From positions 11,795 through 27,358 of the forward strand of contig QHMQ01000098.1 of the NCBI GenBank assembly GCA_003217835.1: 15,564 nt of DNA. The letters are read 5' to 3'. Below are positions 1 through 6,685 of this stretch, one piece after another. The stretch comes from Verrucomicrobiota bacterium (GTDB lineage: Bacteria > Verrucomicrobiota > Verrucomicrobiia > Chthoniobacterales > UBA10450). The notes beneath the pieces were generated by a model that was not told the origin of the DNA, did not search any database, and worked only from the letters and a program-made list of their open reading frames with translations. A program made the translations under genes and the position numbers. Each line of letters opens with the position of its first letter. Position 1 is the first letter of the stretch.

Positions 1-18
1 TCATCACCGAGGTGTTAT

Positions 19-1359
19 TCATGCGGAGCGGCGGAGAGATTTTCCCGCGCAAAAGTAAAGAGCAAAGCCGACGACTGCCGTCCCGAGCCCGGCCAGTGAT
101 TCCATGGTCTTCGAGCACAAAAGATAAATCATCATCCAAAACGTGATCGCCGCGAAAACAAGTGGTGGCAGGGGATAGAGCCACACCCGATAAGGCCTCA
201 CAATGTTAGGACGCTTTACCCGCAAGACCACTACGCCGAGCACAGCGAGAAGCGAACAAATCAATAGACTAAACTGAGTATACTGGACCACGCTTTCAAA
301 ACTTCGCGTCAACAAAAGCAAACTAACGATGAGCAATTGCACAATCATAGCGTTCGTTGGAACCCCTTGGCTGTTTTTTTGTCCGAGCAATCGCAGCAAC
401 CAATGATCTTCGCCCATCGACATCGTGACGCGCGGCCCGATCCACGTCATCGAACTGATCGTCGAAACGAGGCCTAGACAAATCAGCGCACCAACAATTC
501 GCCCACCGTCGGCGCCGAAAATGTGTTTGCCCGCAATCAAGCCAATCTCGATTCGACCGCGCATTTCCGGCATCGGTGTAGTCATGAGGAAGACGGCGTT
601 GAGAAGGACGTAAGCCGCGATCACAACGATAGTGCCGGCAAAAAGCGAGCGCGGCACATTCCGCTCCGGATCCTTTACTTCGCCGATGATGTAGGTCGAG
701 GCATTCCAGCCCGAGTACGAATACATGACATAAACGAGGGCGACCGCGAAGGCACCGCTGAAGATCGACATCGTGTCACCGGGCCGCGGCAAAAAAGTGA
801 TCGCCTGTTTTTGTTCGACGAGAAATCCAGCTCCGATGAGCACGCTAATTAAAAGCAGCTTCACGATTGTCCAAAGATTTTGAAAGGCGCTGCCAAGGCG
901 CAGGTTACCAAAATGGAAAAGCGCCACGACCCAAACGAGCACGAATGAAAGGACAACTGGTGAACCGAAGTCGAATACGCCGCGGAAATATTTTCCGAAC
1001 GCCATGGCAGCGAGCGCAATGGGTGCGGCGAAGCCCACGGTGGCGGAAACGAAACCAGCCATGAAACCGACGGCTGGGTGATAAATCTCGGAAAGAAAAT
1101 GATATTCGCCACCGGAGCGCGGTAGGGTGGCGCTGAGCTCGCCATAGCAAATCGCGCCACACAGCGCCGTGATCCCGCCCACAATCCAGAGCATCAGGAG
1201 CGCGAACCCGGATTGAATGTCCGCCAATTGAAAGCCGAGACTCGTGAAGATGCCGGTGCCGATGATATTGGCAATGACAATGGCGCTGGCCGTGATGAAA
1301 CCAATCGTGCGCGGCGGTGTTGGCCCTTTCAACGAATGACGTTCAGCGACACTGGTCAT
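19..1359 (-). CDS. APC-superfamily amino-acid permease
   Basis: Probable inner-membrane amino-acid transporter of the APC superfamily (LAT/YfnA-like branch), a secondary carrier. The protein is mostly hydrophobic with about 12 predicted membrane segments. The first carries IANIIGTGIF, the unwound TM1 glycine motif that contacts the substrate amine in this family, and the next ends in GELSATLPRSGGEYHFL, a hallmark of the family's TM2-TM3 region. Length (446 aa from ATG 1359, 475 aa from the farthest upstream start) is normal. The frame stays open to a GTG at 1446, but a promoter-like pair at 1452-1480 would put transcription start near 1445, so ATG 1359 (MTSVAERHS) or ATG 1392 is more likely. 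None has a convincing Shine-Dalgarno sequence. The gene is divergent from the tandem-ACT gene at 1512, so the two could share control. Substrate cannot be named. The family call is firm, the start is not. Confidence 0.9.
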   Translation of the reverse strand: MTSVAERHSLKGPTPPRTIGFITASAIVIANIIGTGIFTSLGFQLADIQSGFALLMLWIVGGITALCGAICYGELSATLPRSGGEYHFLSEIYHPAVGFMAGFVSATVGFAAPIALAAMAFGKYFRGVFDFGSPVVLSFVLVWVVALFHFGNLRLGSAFQNLWTIVKLLLISVLIGAGFLVEQKQAITFLPRPGDTMSIFSGAFAVALVYVMYSYSGWNASTYIIGEVKDPERNVPRSLFAGTIVVIAAYVLLNAVFLMTTPMPEMRGRIEIGLIAGKHIFGADGGRIVGALICLGLVSTISSMTWIGPRVTMSMGEDHWLLRLLGQKNSQGVPTNAMIVQLLIVSLLLLTRSFESVVQYTQFSLLICSLLAVLGVVVLRVKRPNIVRPYRVWLYPLPPLVFAAITFWMMIYLLCSKTMESLAGLGTAVVGFALYFCAGKSLRRSA

Positions 1360-1451
1360 GGTTAGATCGACAATTGCATTCGAGTGAATCATTCGCGAAC
1401 GGACTCGCGTGGCTGTTGCAGTTCCTTCCTGCTTTAAAATGAGCACCGAGT

Positions 1452-1480
1452 CACATATTCAGATTTTGATGAGTTGTCAG
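1452..1480 (-). promoter_or_regulatory. Candidate sigma70-type promoter for the permease gene
   Basis: On the minus strand CTGACA (1480-1475) lies 17 nt from TATGTG (1457-1452). The -35 matches TTGACA at five of six positions, the -10 only in its first three bases. Predicted transcription start is near 1445, at or inside the farthest upstream GTG, which argues for an internal translation start. Seen by eye only, so the call is tentative. Confidence 0.3.
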
Positions 1481-1511
1481 AAGCTATTCCCGGCGTCACC
1501 TTAAAAGCGCC

Positions 1512-1931
1512 ATGAGCCTACACCCCACGCTCTCTATGGAATCGGCGACCCAACTCGCGGTCTTTCTAGCGAATCGTCCCGGCGCGCTTGCCCGCGTGTG
1601 TGAAGCGCTAGCCCAGGCCGAAATTAATATTCACGCGCTGACTACTTCCGACACGGTCGATCATTCCGTCGTGCGCATGGTGGTGAGCGATCCGACTAAA
1701 GCGCTCATGCTTTTGGGCGAGGCTGGCGTGCTCGCGCTCGAATCTGATGTGCTTACGATCGAGACCGAGAATAAACCAGGAGTGCTCGCAACGATTGCTG
1801 AACGACTCGCGAAGGCCGAAGTGAATATTGAATACGCTTATCTTGCAGCCGGCCCCAAGGCAGCAAAAGGACTGATCATTCTGCGCCTATCAGATGTCGA
1901 AAAAGCGCAGAGTGCGCTGCGCGATTTGTAA
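1512..1931 (+). CDS. Stand-alone tandem ACT-domain protein
   Basis: Small cytosolic protein of 139 aa made almost only of two ACT domains, the beta-alpha-beta-beta-alpha-beta fold that binds amino acids at subunit interfaces. Domain 1 spans roughly residues 12-72, with the ligand-loop signature VFLANRPGALARV; domain 2 spans about 77-139, with IETENKPGVLATIAERL. The asparagine/proline-glycine turn (N-R/K-P-G) before helix 1 is present in both halves, as in ligand-binding ACT domains. No catalytic or DNA-binding domain is attached, so it is likely a sensor or regulator acting by protein contact. It is divergent from an amino-acid permease, which suggests but does not prove amino-acid-linked regulation. 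The start could also be the in-frame ATG at residue 9 (MESATQLAV); neither has a clear ribosome-binding site. Confidence 0.88.
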   Translation: MSLHPTLSMESATQLAVFLANRPGALARVCEALAQAEINIHALTTSDTVDHSVVRMVVSDPTKALMLLGEAGVLALESDVLTIETENKPGVLATIAERLAKAEVNIEYAYLAAGPKAAKGLIILRLSDVEKAQSALRDL

Positions 1932-1950
1932 TGTGCGTTAGACCTTCGCG

Positions 1951-2514
1951 CTAGTAAACGAACGGAATTAAACGTTTCGTCCGCTCTACATAGGCGCGGT
2001 AATTCTCGCCGAGCGCGTCAGTGAGCGCGCGTTCCTCGATCCAAATGCGCCAGAGAAATGCAGCGATAATCGGTACCGTCAGAAACAAGATCGACAGCCA
2101 ATTTCCGAAACAGAAGCCCAAGCCGAGGAAGGCCAGAAGTGCGCCCGTGTATGTGGGATGCCGAATACAGTGGTAGGGACCGGAGTCAATCAGTTTGTGT
2201 TCGGCCGAGATCGACACATCAACTGTAAAATAGCGACCGAGATATCCGATCGAGTACCAACGTAGAATCAGGCCGCCGAGAAACAGCAAGAAGCCGAAGA
2301 GATAAAATCCGCGCAGATACGGCACGGTTGCGCCCGGGAAAAGCCAGACCATTTGGATCCCAAACCAAAGGCTCACAACGATGATTGTCCAAAGCAGAAT
2401 AAGAGAGCGGCGGTCCCGGGAAACAGCTTGCGTTTGGGAGCGCCGAGTTAGAGCGAGATAGAGCTCCGAAAGCCCGTAGATCGCTGCCAGGACCAATGGA
2501 TTAGGCAATCGCAT
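1951..2514 (-). CDS. Isoprenylcysteine/phospholipid methyltransferase-like integral membrane protein
   Basis: Integral membrane protein of 187 aa in the ICMT/PEMT superfamily of SAM-dependent membrane methyltransferases. Hydrophobic segments lie near residues 38-60, 67-90 and 122-157. The SAM/substrate signature is present: GPYHCIRHPTYTGALL (about 112-127), preceded by the family's DVSISAEHKLIDSG strand, and followed by the C-terminal RIWIEERALTDALGENYRAY block with the conserved Glu-Glu and Tyr residues. Bacterial members seldom have a known substrate; isoprenylated protein is unlikely here, and a lipid or small hydrophobic acceptor is more plausible. It ends 19 nt from the convergent ACT gene. 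The upstream L,D-transpeptidase gene is on the same strand but 124 nt away, so co-transcription is uncertain. Confidence 0.88.
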   Translation of the reverse strand: MRLPNPLVLAAIYGLSELYLALTRRSQTQAVSRDRRSLILLWTIIVVSLWFGIQMVWLFPGATVPYLRGFYLFGFLLFLGGLILRWYSIGYLGRYFTVDVSISAEHKLIDSGPYHCIRHPTYTGALLAFLGLGFCFGNWLSILFLTVPIIAAFLWRIWIEERALTDALGENYRAYVERTKRLIPFVY

Positions 2515-2562
2515 CGTGGTTTCTTACAAACGGAAAAGACCGACTAAGTTTGAGTAACAAAT

Positions 2563-2580
2563 ATGAAGTAAACTCTTCAT
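2563..2580. repeat. Small perfect inverted repeat upstream of the methyltransferase gene
   Basis: ATGAAG (2563-2568) and CTTCAT (2575-2580) form a perfect 6-bp inverted repeat around a 6-nt A/T-rich spacer. It lies in the 124-nt gap between the L,D-transpeptidase stop and the methyltransferase start. It could be an operator half-site pair or a weak hairpin; there is no T-run, so it is not a standard terminator. Chance occurrence cannot be excluded. Confidence 0.25.
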
Positions 2581-2638
2581 CCTTCGCATATTCTGCGGCT
2601 CAGGCCGTATATCGACAAGCTGAAAGCGCGCGTCCAAC

Positions 2639-3217
2639 TCATGGAAAGATTTCAATTGGACTCTCGTCGGGCGTCACCCGCCAAAGCTCTTCGATTTCTT
2701 CGTCGGTAAGCGCGATACAACCAGCCGTCCAATCTTTTCGCCGATGAAACGCGCCGAGCCAACCGCGACCGTTCGGAAGCCCGTGAATCATAATGTCGTA
2801 GCCAACAGAGAGTCCACGCGTCGCGGCACGCGCAGTGTCTTCAGCGGACGGATAGGAGATGTGCAGCGCAAGATGAAAATTGCTATGTGGATTGCGATTG
2901 TCGATCTTGTAGATGCCTTCCGGGGTTTTCTCGTCCCCTTCTTGCTGTTTCGCACCGGTCGGATTGCGGCCTAACGCAACTCTATATGTTTTAAGTTTTT
3001 CGCCGCCACGGAAAATCGACAATTTCCTTGCCGATTTTTCGACGACGATGCGGTCGATCATCGTGTTTGGAGGCAACGGATTCCAATTGTGATGAGCGCA
3101 GAAATAGATCCCACTGGCGACGCCAACGCCAAATATTACGCCAGCTAAAAGGGTGAATTTTAAGCGCATCTTCCGTTTCTGATTGGCTAAATATACAAAC
3201 TCCAGCGCGCGTAACAT
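2639..3217 (-). CDS. YkuD-type L,D-transpeptidase family protein
   Basis: Probable periplasmic L,D-transpeptidase that makes or remodels 3-3 peptidoglycan cross-links, or attaches or detaches partner proteins. The 192-aa chain starts with a basic stretch and one hydrophobic segment (about residues 20-40), a signal anchor. The YkuD core follows: KSARKLSIFRGGE at 61-73, a GDEKTPEGIYKI block at 94-105, and the catalytic pair IMIHG (His145) and DWTAGCIALT (nucleophile Cys167). The nucleophile motif is TAGC rather than the common SHGC, and the linked NPHSNFHLALHISYP block resembles the ErfK/YafK-like subgroup. The start at 3217 is favoured by a GGGAGG ribosome-binding site 10 nt upstream; the alternative ATG at 3169 would shorten the cytosolic head. 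It is divergent from glgX. Confidence 0.9.
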   Translation of the reverse strand: MLRALEFVYLANQKRKMRLKFTLLAGVIFGVGVASGIYFCAHHNWNPLPPNTMIDRIVVEKSARKLSIFRGGEKLKTYRVALGRNPTGAKQQEGDEKTPEGIYKIDNRNPHSNFHLALHISYPSAEDTARAATRGLSVGYDIMIHGLPNGRGWLGAFHRRKDWTAGCIALTDEEIEELWRVTPDESPIEIFP

Positions 3218-3223
3218 GAGTAT

Positions 3224-3257
3224 CCTGCCTCCCTGGTGGGAGTGAGCTTCCAGCAGG
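3224..3257 (-). promoter_or_regulatory. Hairpin enclosing the ribosome-binding site of the L,D-transpeptidase gene
   Basis: Read on the minus strand, CCTGC (3257-3253) can pair with GCAGG (3228-3224), and inside it CTCCC (3242-3238) pairs with GGGAG (3233-3229) across an ACCA loop, leaving a 10-nt bulge on one side. The GGGAGG that serves as the Shine-Dalgarno sequence of the gene starting at 3217 is inside this stem. Such a fold would hide the ribosome-binding site. The pairing is visible; a regulatory role is inference. Confidence 0.3.
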
Positions 3258-3296
3258 CGTCGCGTTTATGCGGGCAGGATCTCCAGCACGAACGGT

Positions 3297-3310
3297 AGCC
3301 AGGGATGGCT
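3297..3310. repeat. Short inverted repeat in the divergent L,D-transpeptidase/glgX intergenic region
   Basis: AGCCA (3297-3301) and TGGCT (3306-3310) form a perfect 5-bp inverted repeat around GGGA. It sits in the 198-nt gap (3218-3415) that must hold both divergent promoters. I found no convincing -10/-35 pair for either gene there and nothing resembling a tRNA or a known riboswitch. Confidence 0.2.
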
Positions 3311-3415
3311 GTATTACACAAGCGATCGAGCTCAGAAACGAGGCGGCTCGGGGCGAACCGGCCTACCTTAATAATTGCCAACCTGTTCGATATCCGATAG
3401 GAACGCGGCGCGCTT

Positions 3416-5644
3416 ATGACTCCGGTAAAGACTTGGCTCGGTTTTCCGTATCCACTCGGCGCGACGTGGCTCGGCAACGGCGTGAACTTTGCGCTTTTTT
3501 CGGAAGCGGCCGCATCGGTTGATCTTTGTCTCTTCGATAATATCGATGCGCGCCAGGAAAATGTTCGCATTCCAGTGACTGAACATACCGATCAGGTCTG
3601 GCATGTGTTCTTGCCCGATGTGCGACCGGGTCAATTGTACGGTTTTCGCGTTTCAGGCCCGTACGATCCGGAACGCGGTTTGCGATTCAACAGTTCCAAA
3701 CTCCTTCTCGATCCGTACGCGAAAGCAATTGCGGGGGAAGTGAATTGGGCGGACGAAATGTTTGGCTATGTCGTCGGCGGCGAAGACGAAGATTTGACCC
3801 AGGATTTCCGCGATGACGCGTGGGGCGTTCCAAAGTCGGTCGTGATCGACAACGCTTTCGATTGGAAGGGCGACAGGAAACCTGGCATCCCATTGCACAG
3901 CTCTGTGATCTATGAGGTGCATGTCAAAGGCTTCAGCAGGCTCTGGCCGAACGGGCCTGAAGAATTGCGCGGCACTTACGCGGGGCTCGGCAGCGCGGCG
4001 GCGATCGATTACTTGGCGAAACTCGGCGTGACGGCAGTCGAGCTATTGCCAGTGCACGCGCACATCGACGATAAAGTTTTGGTTAATCGCGGCCTAAAGA
4101 ATTACTGGGGTTACAACACGATCGGATTTTTCGCGCCACACGCGGCGTATTCGAGCAGTGGGCAAATGGGTGAACAAGTCTCGGAGTTCAAATCGATGGT
4201 GCGCAGCCTCCATGCCGCCGGTATCGAAGTAATTCTCGACGTGGTTTACAATCACACCGCGGAAGGGAATCAACTCGGGCCGACGCTGTGCTTCCGCGGC
4301 ATCGATAATCCCGCTTATTACAGATTGCAGCCCGATGATCCGCGTTTCTATCTGGATTTCACCGGCACGGGCAACACCTTTAACCTGCTGCATCCACGCG
4401 CGTTGCAACTGGTGATGGACAGCTTGCGCTATTGGGTTCTCGAGATGCATGTCGACGGATTTCGATTCGATCTGGCTTCGACCCTGGCGCGTGATCACGA
4501 AGGCGTGAACAAACTGCACGCCTTCTTCGAAATCATTCATCAGGATCCAGTGCTCTCGCAGGTCAAGCTAATCGCAGAACCGTGGGATGTGGGGGAAGGC
4601 GGCTATCAAGTCGGAAATTTTCCTGTGCTCTGGGCGGAATGGAACGGCAAATATCGCGATACCATGCGCGGTTTTTGGAAAGGCGACGAGGGTCGCATCG
4701 GCGAAATGGCCTACCGGCTCGCCGGCAGTCCCGATCTTTATCAGCATAGCGGGCGCCGCCCTTATGCCAGCATCAATTTCGTCACTGCGCACGACGGTTT
4801 CACGTTGACCGACCTGGTCAGCTACAATGAGAAGCACAACGAATTGAACGGGGACAACAACACTGACGGCGACAATAACAATCAATCCTGGAACTGCGGC
4901 GTGGAAGGTCCAACCGATGACCCGGAGATCAACAAACTGCGCGAACGTCAGCGCCGGAATTTTCTGGCGACCCTTTTTCTTTCGCAAGGCGTGCCGATGC
5001 TCTGCGGCGGTGACGAATGGGGCAGAACGCAAAACGGAAACAATAACGCTTACTGCCAGGACAATGAGATCAGCTGGTTTAATTGGGAGCGCGATGAAAA
5101 ACAGAATCAATTGCTTGGGTTTACGCGACAGCTGATTCAGCTCCGGAAAGATCATCCGGTCTTTCGCCGTCCGAAATTTTTCCAAGGCCGGCGAATTCGT
5201 GGTTCGGAAATCAGGGATGTGATGTGGTTTAACCCAGGCGGTAACGAAATGAGCGAAGAAGAGTGGGCGCACCCGTTCGTTCGTTGTCTCGGCATGCTTT
5301 TAACCGGCGACACGATGGACGTGTTCAATTTCGAGGGTGAGCCAATCCGCGATGACACATTTTTGTTGCTGATCAACGCGCATTATGAACCGATCCCATT
5401 TGTCCTGCCGGGTCGGGAACATATCGAATGGCAACTCATTCTCGACACCACGGGCGCAGCGGGTTTTTTGACGGAACCGAGGAAATTCGCATCGGGCGAC
5501 GATGTCGATCTTGGCGGCCGCTGTGCCTGTTTGCTTCAACTGGTCACTGGCGCGCATGCTCAAGCTCGGGAGGAATCGTGGAAGAAACGCCAGGTCGAAT
5601 TTCCGGCGCTCAGTGCCGAAGAAGAACGCGCTCGCGGAAAATAA
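3416..5644 (+). CDS. glgX: Glycogen debranching enzyme GlgX/TreX (GH13_11 isoamylase type)
   Basis: Cytosolic glycoside hydrolase that cuts alpha-1,6 branches in glycogen or limit dextrin. The N-terminal CBM48-like beta domain covers roughly residues 8-110 (PYPLGATW, GVNFALFSE). The GH13 barrel follows with its conserved regions: region I DVVYNHTAEG (275-284), region II VDGFRFDLAS with nucleophile Asp352, region III LIAEPWD with acid/base Glu388, and region IV FVTAHDGFT with stabilising Asp460. The NGDNNTDGDNNNQSWNCG stretch near 478-495 is typical of GlgX/TreX. A C-terminal beta domain ends in a charged tail of about 30 residues, so at 742 aa the protein is somewhat longer than the Escherichia coli enzyme. 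No other glycogen gene is adjacent. The ATG at 3416 has only a weak, distant AGGA upstream. The GlgX-versus-TreX distinction is not decidable from sequence alone. Confidence 0.96.
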   Translation: MTPVKTWLGFPYPLGATWLGNGVNFALFSEAAASVDLCLFDNIDARQENVRIPVTEHTDQVWHVFLPDVRPGQLYGFRVSGPYDPERGLRFNSSKLLLDPYAKAIAGEVNWADEMFGYVVGGEDEDLTQDFRDDAWGVPKSVVIDNAFDWKGDRKPGIPLHSSVIYEVHVKGFSRLWPNGPEELRGTYAGLGSAAAIDYLAKLGVTAVELLPVHAHIDDKVLVNRGLKNYWGYNTIGFFAPHAAYSSSGQMGEQVSEFKSMVRSLHAAGIEVILDVVYNHTAEGNQLGPTLCFRGIDNPAYYRLQPDDPRFYLDFTGTGNTFNLLHPRALQLVMDSLRYWVLEMHVDGFRFDLASTLARDHEGVNKLHAFFEIIHQDPVLSQVKLIAEPWDVGEGGYQVGNFPVLWAEWNGKYRDTMRGFWKGDEGRIGEMAYRLAGSPDLYQHSGRRPYASINFVTAHDGFTLTDLVSYNEKHNELNGDNNTDGDNNNQSWNCGVEGPTDDPEINKLRERQRRNFLATLFLSQGVPMLCGGDEWGRTQNGNNNAYCQDNEISWFNWERDEKQNQLLGFTRQLIQLRKDHPVFRRPKFFQGRRIRGSEIRDVMWFNPGGNEMSEEEWAHPFVRCLGMLLTGDTMDVFNFEGEPIRDDTFLLLINAHYEPIPFVLPGREHIEWQLILDTTGAAGFLTEPRKFASGDDVDLGGRCACLLQLVTGAHAQAREESWKKRQVEFPALSAEEERARGK

Positions 5645-5647
5645 GGC

Positions 5648-5659
5648 GCGCACGTGCGC
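5648..5659. repeat. 12-bp perfect palindrome just after glgX
   Basis: GCGCACGTGCGC is a perfect 12-bp palindrome 3 nt after the glgX stop codon (5642-5644). It has no loop or T-run, so it is not a normal intrinsic terminator. It could be a dimeric-protein site or chance in GC-rich DNA. Confidence 0.3.
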
Positions 5660-5683
5660 TCGACATGAAAATTCAGCGCGATC

Positions 5684-5711
5684 TTGTCGCCAGACACGAA
5701 TTAGTTATATA
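5684..5711 (+). promoter_or_regulatory. Candidate promoter for the Host_attach-like gene
   Basis: TTGTCG (5684-5689) and TATATA (5706-5711) are separated by 16 nt and stand out as the only A/T-rich box in this stretch. Each matches four of six sigma70 consensus bases. A start near 5718 would give a leader of about 40 nt that can fold as two small hairpins: GCGC 5719-5722 with 5730-5733, and GACCA 5734-5738 with TGGTC 5743-5747. Tentative. Confidence 0.35.
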
Positions 5712-5758
5712 GAAATGTGCGCTTTTCATGCGCGACCAATCCTGGTCCCTGATTCGCC

Positions 5759-6223
5759 ATGACACCGAGTTCTCTCATCATCGTCACCGATCGCGGCAGT
5801 TTAAAAGCATATCGAGTGGATGAGACGCCCACGCGTGGGCCGAGCCTGAAACTAGTGCAGGCATTCAACGTCACCGACGCGCACGGGAGGCTCGTTGATA
5901 AGGTAACTGATTTGGCCGGGCGATTTCCGGTGAGCGATGGCGCGGGCGGACGGCATGCAAATTCGATCGCGGAACGGACACAGCTTGAAACCGAAACCGA
6001 TCGCCGCATTCATAAACAGCTCGCCGATCAGATTGCAAAAATCGTGGAGAGTGACGGCGTCGAAGGCTGGTCGTTTGCCGCGCCGGCGTCGATCCATGCT
6101 GCCATTGTCGATCTTTTGCCGAGAAAAGTCCGCGACCGGATTGTCGAGCATGTAAAATCCGATCTGGTCAAAACTGAACCGTCAAAATTGCCGGCGCACT
6201 TTCGTTCGCTCCAGGAAATTTGA
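5759..6223 (+). CDS. Host_attach/baeRF-like protein (release-factor-related fold)
   Basis: A 154-aa cytosolic protein resembling the family named 'protein required for attachment to host cells' (Host_attach). From memory, comparative work has linked that family to bacterial relatives of archaeo-eukaryotic release factor eRF1 (baeRF). Visible marks: an N-terminal strand SLIIVTDRGSLKAYRV like the family's LVADRARARIF, a central GRFP...GGRHAN segment, a charged helix ERTQLETETDRRIHKQLADQI equivalent to the RHR-x-EE-x-FA-x-LA region, and a later FAAPASIHAAIVDLLPRKVRDRIV strand-helix unit matching the family's 'P...LG.LR..L...' block. No signal peptide or membrane segment is visible. It is followed in the same direction by a ribosome hibernation factor after 93 nt, which favours a ribosome-related role over adhesion. 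No strong Shine-Dalgarno sequence precedes ATG 5759. Family assignment is by pattern recognition. Confidence 0.75.
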   Translation: MTPSSLIIVTDRGSLKAYRVDETPTRGPSLKLVQAFNVTDAHGRLVDKVTDLAGRFPVSDGAGGRHANSIAERTQLETETDRRIHKQLADQIAKIVESDGVEGWSFAAPASIHAAIVDLLPRKVRDRIVEHVKSDLVKTEPSKLPAHFRSLQEI

Positions 6224-6225
6224 AG

Positions 6226-6300
6226 ATGCTCAATTTCTGGATGGCGGCCCCGGGATCGGACGCCGCAACATTTCGCTTCGCTCAACGCCCGACAGAGCAT
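6226..6300. repeat. Intergenic inverted repeat between the Host_attach-like gene and hpf
   Basis: ATGCTC (6226-6231) and GAGCAT (6295-6300) bracket a GC-rich segment that contains a second inverted repeat, GCGGC (6244-6248) with GCCGC (6262-6266). The outer arms would close a three-way-like fold just before the A/T-rich stretch at 6301-6316 that directly precedes the hpf ATG. It may be a terminator or attenuator for the upstream gene, a degraded mobile hairpin, or chance. Confidence 0.25.
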
Positions 6301-6316
6301 TAGTATCTAATTAATC

Positions 6317-6682
6317 ATGCAACTGCCTGTTAAGATCAGTTATCGGGGTCTGGAAAAATCCGACCAGATCGACAATCTCGTATTGGACAAAGCCGCGCGG
6401 CTGGAAAAATTCTGCGATCACATTAACCGCTGCGATGTGGCGATCGAACAACCGAACCACACCCATCACAAAGGAAATCAATACCGTGTTCGCATTGATG
6501 TGACGGTTTCGCGCGGTCATGAACTCGTTGCCGACGAGCAACAGAAAGACAACGGCACCCACGATCCGCTTAACAAAGTGATCCACGATGCCTTCAAGAC
6601 CATGGAACGCCAGTTGCGCCACCTCGTCGACGTTCAACGGCGCGAGGTGAAGACGCACGCCGATTCGCGTTCGCCGAAGTAA
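6317..6682 (+). CDS. hpf: Short ribosome hibernation promoting factor (HPF/RaiA/YfiA, S30EA family)
   Basis: A 121-aa protein that should bind the 30S decoding centre and silence ribosomes in stationary phase or starvation. The whole chain is one S30EA fold: VKISYRGLEKSDQIDNLVLDKAARLEKF (strand 1 and helix 1), then VAIEQPNHTHHKGNQYRVRIDVTVSRGHELVAD (strands 2-4), then HDPLNKVIHDAFKTMERQLRHLV (helix 2) and a basic tail. It lacks the C-terminal dimerisation domain of long HPF, so it belongs to the short class. In RaiA/HPF the basic helix faces and the basic tail contact 16S rRNA. There is no Shine-Dalgarno sequence before ATG 6317; A/T-rich TATCTAATTAATC abuts the start. The stop lies 3 nt from the stop of the convergent serine hydrolase gene, leaving no room for a private terminator. 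Confidence 0.9.
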   Translation: MQLPVKISYRGLEKSDQIDNLVLDKAARLEKFCDHINRCDVAIEQPNHTHHKGNQYRVRIDVTVSRGHELVADEQQKDNGTHDPLNKVIHDAFKTMERQLRHLVDVQRREVKTHADSRSPK

Positions 6683-6685
6683 GTG

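Noticed and set aside
1937..1943. GTTAGAC (and GTTAGAT at 1361-1367) near the ACT gene, resembling integron cores
   Set aside because: Both are in the same direct orientation around the + strand gene with no paired RYYYAAC after it and no palindromic arms; two isolated hits in this length are expected by chance.
2969..2975. GCCTAAC inside the L,D-transpeptidase gene (and 13919-13925 inside the ABC gene)
   Set aside because: Both lie in the middle of well-conserved coding sequence, not at gene borders, so they are background matches to the heptamer.
3218..3415. Possible tRNA or riboswitch in the L,D-transpeptidase/glgX gap
   Set aside because: No cloverleaf, no T-loop GTTCRA box and no known riboswitch core could be drawn; only short hairpins are visible.
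4568..5272. Long open frame on the minus strand opposite glgX (234 codons)
   Set aside because: It is antisense to the conserved catalytic regions of GlgX and its translation has no recognisable domain; a GC-rich shadow frame.
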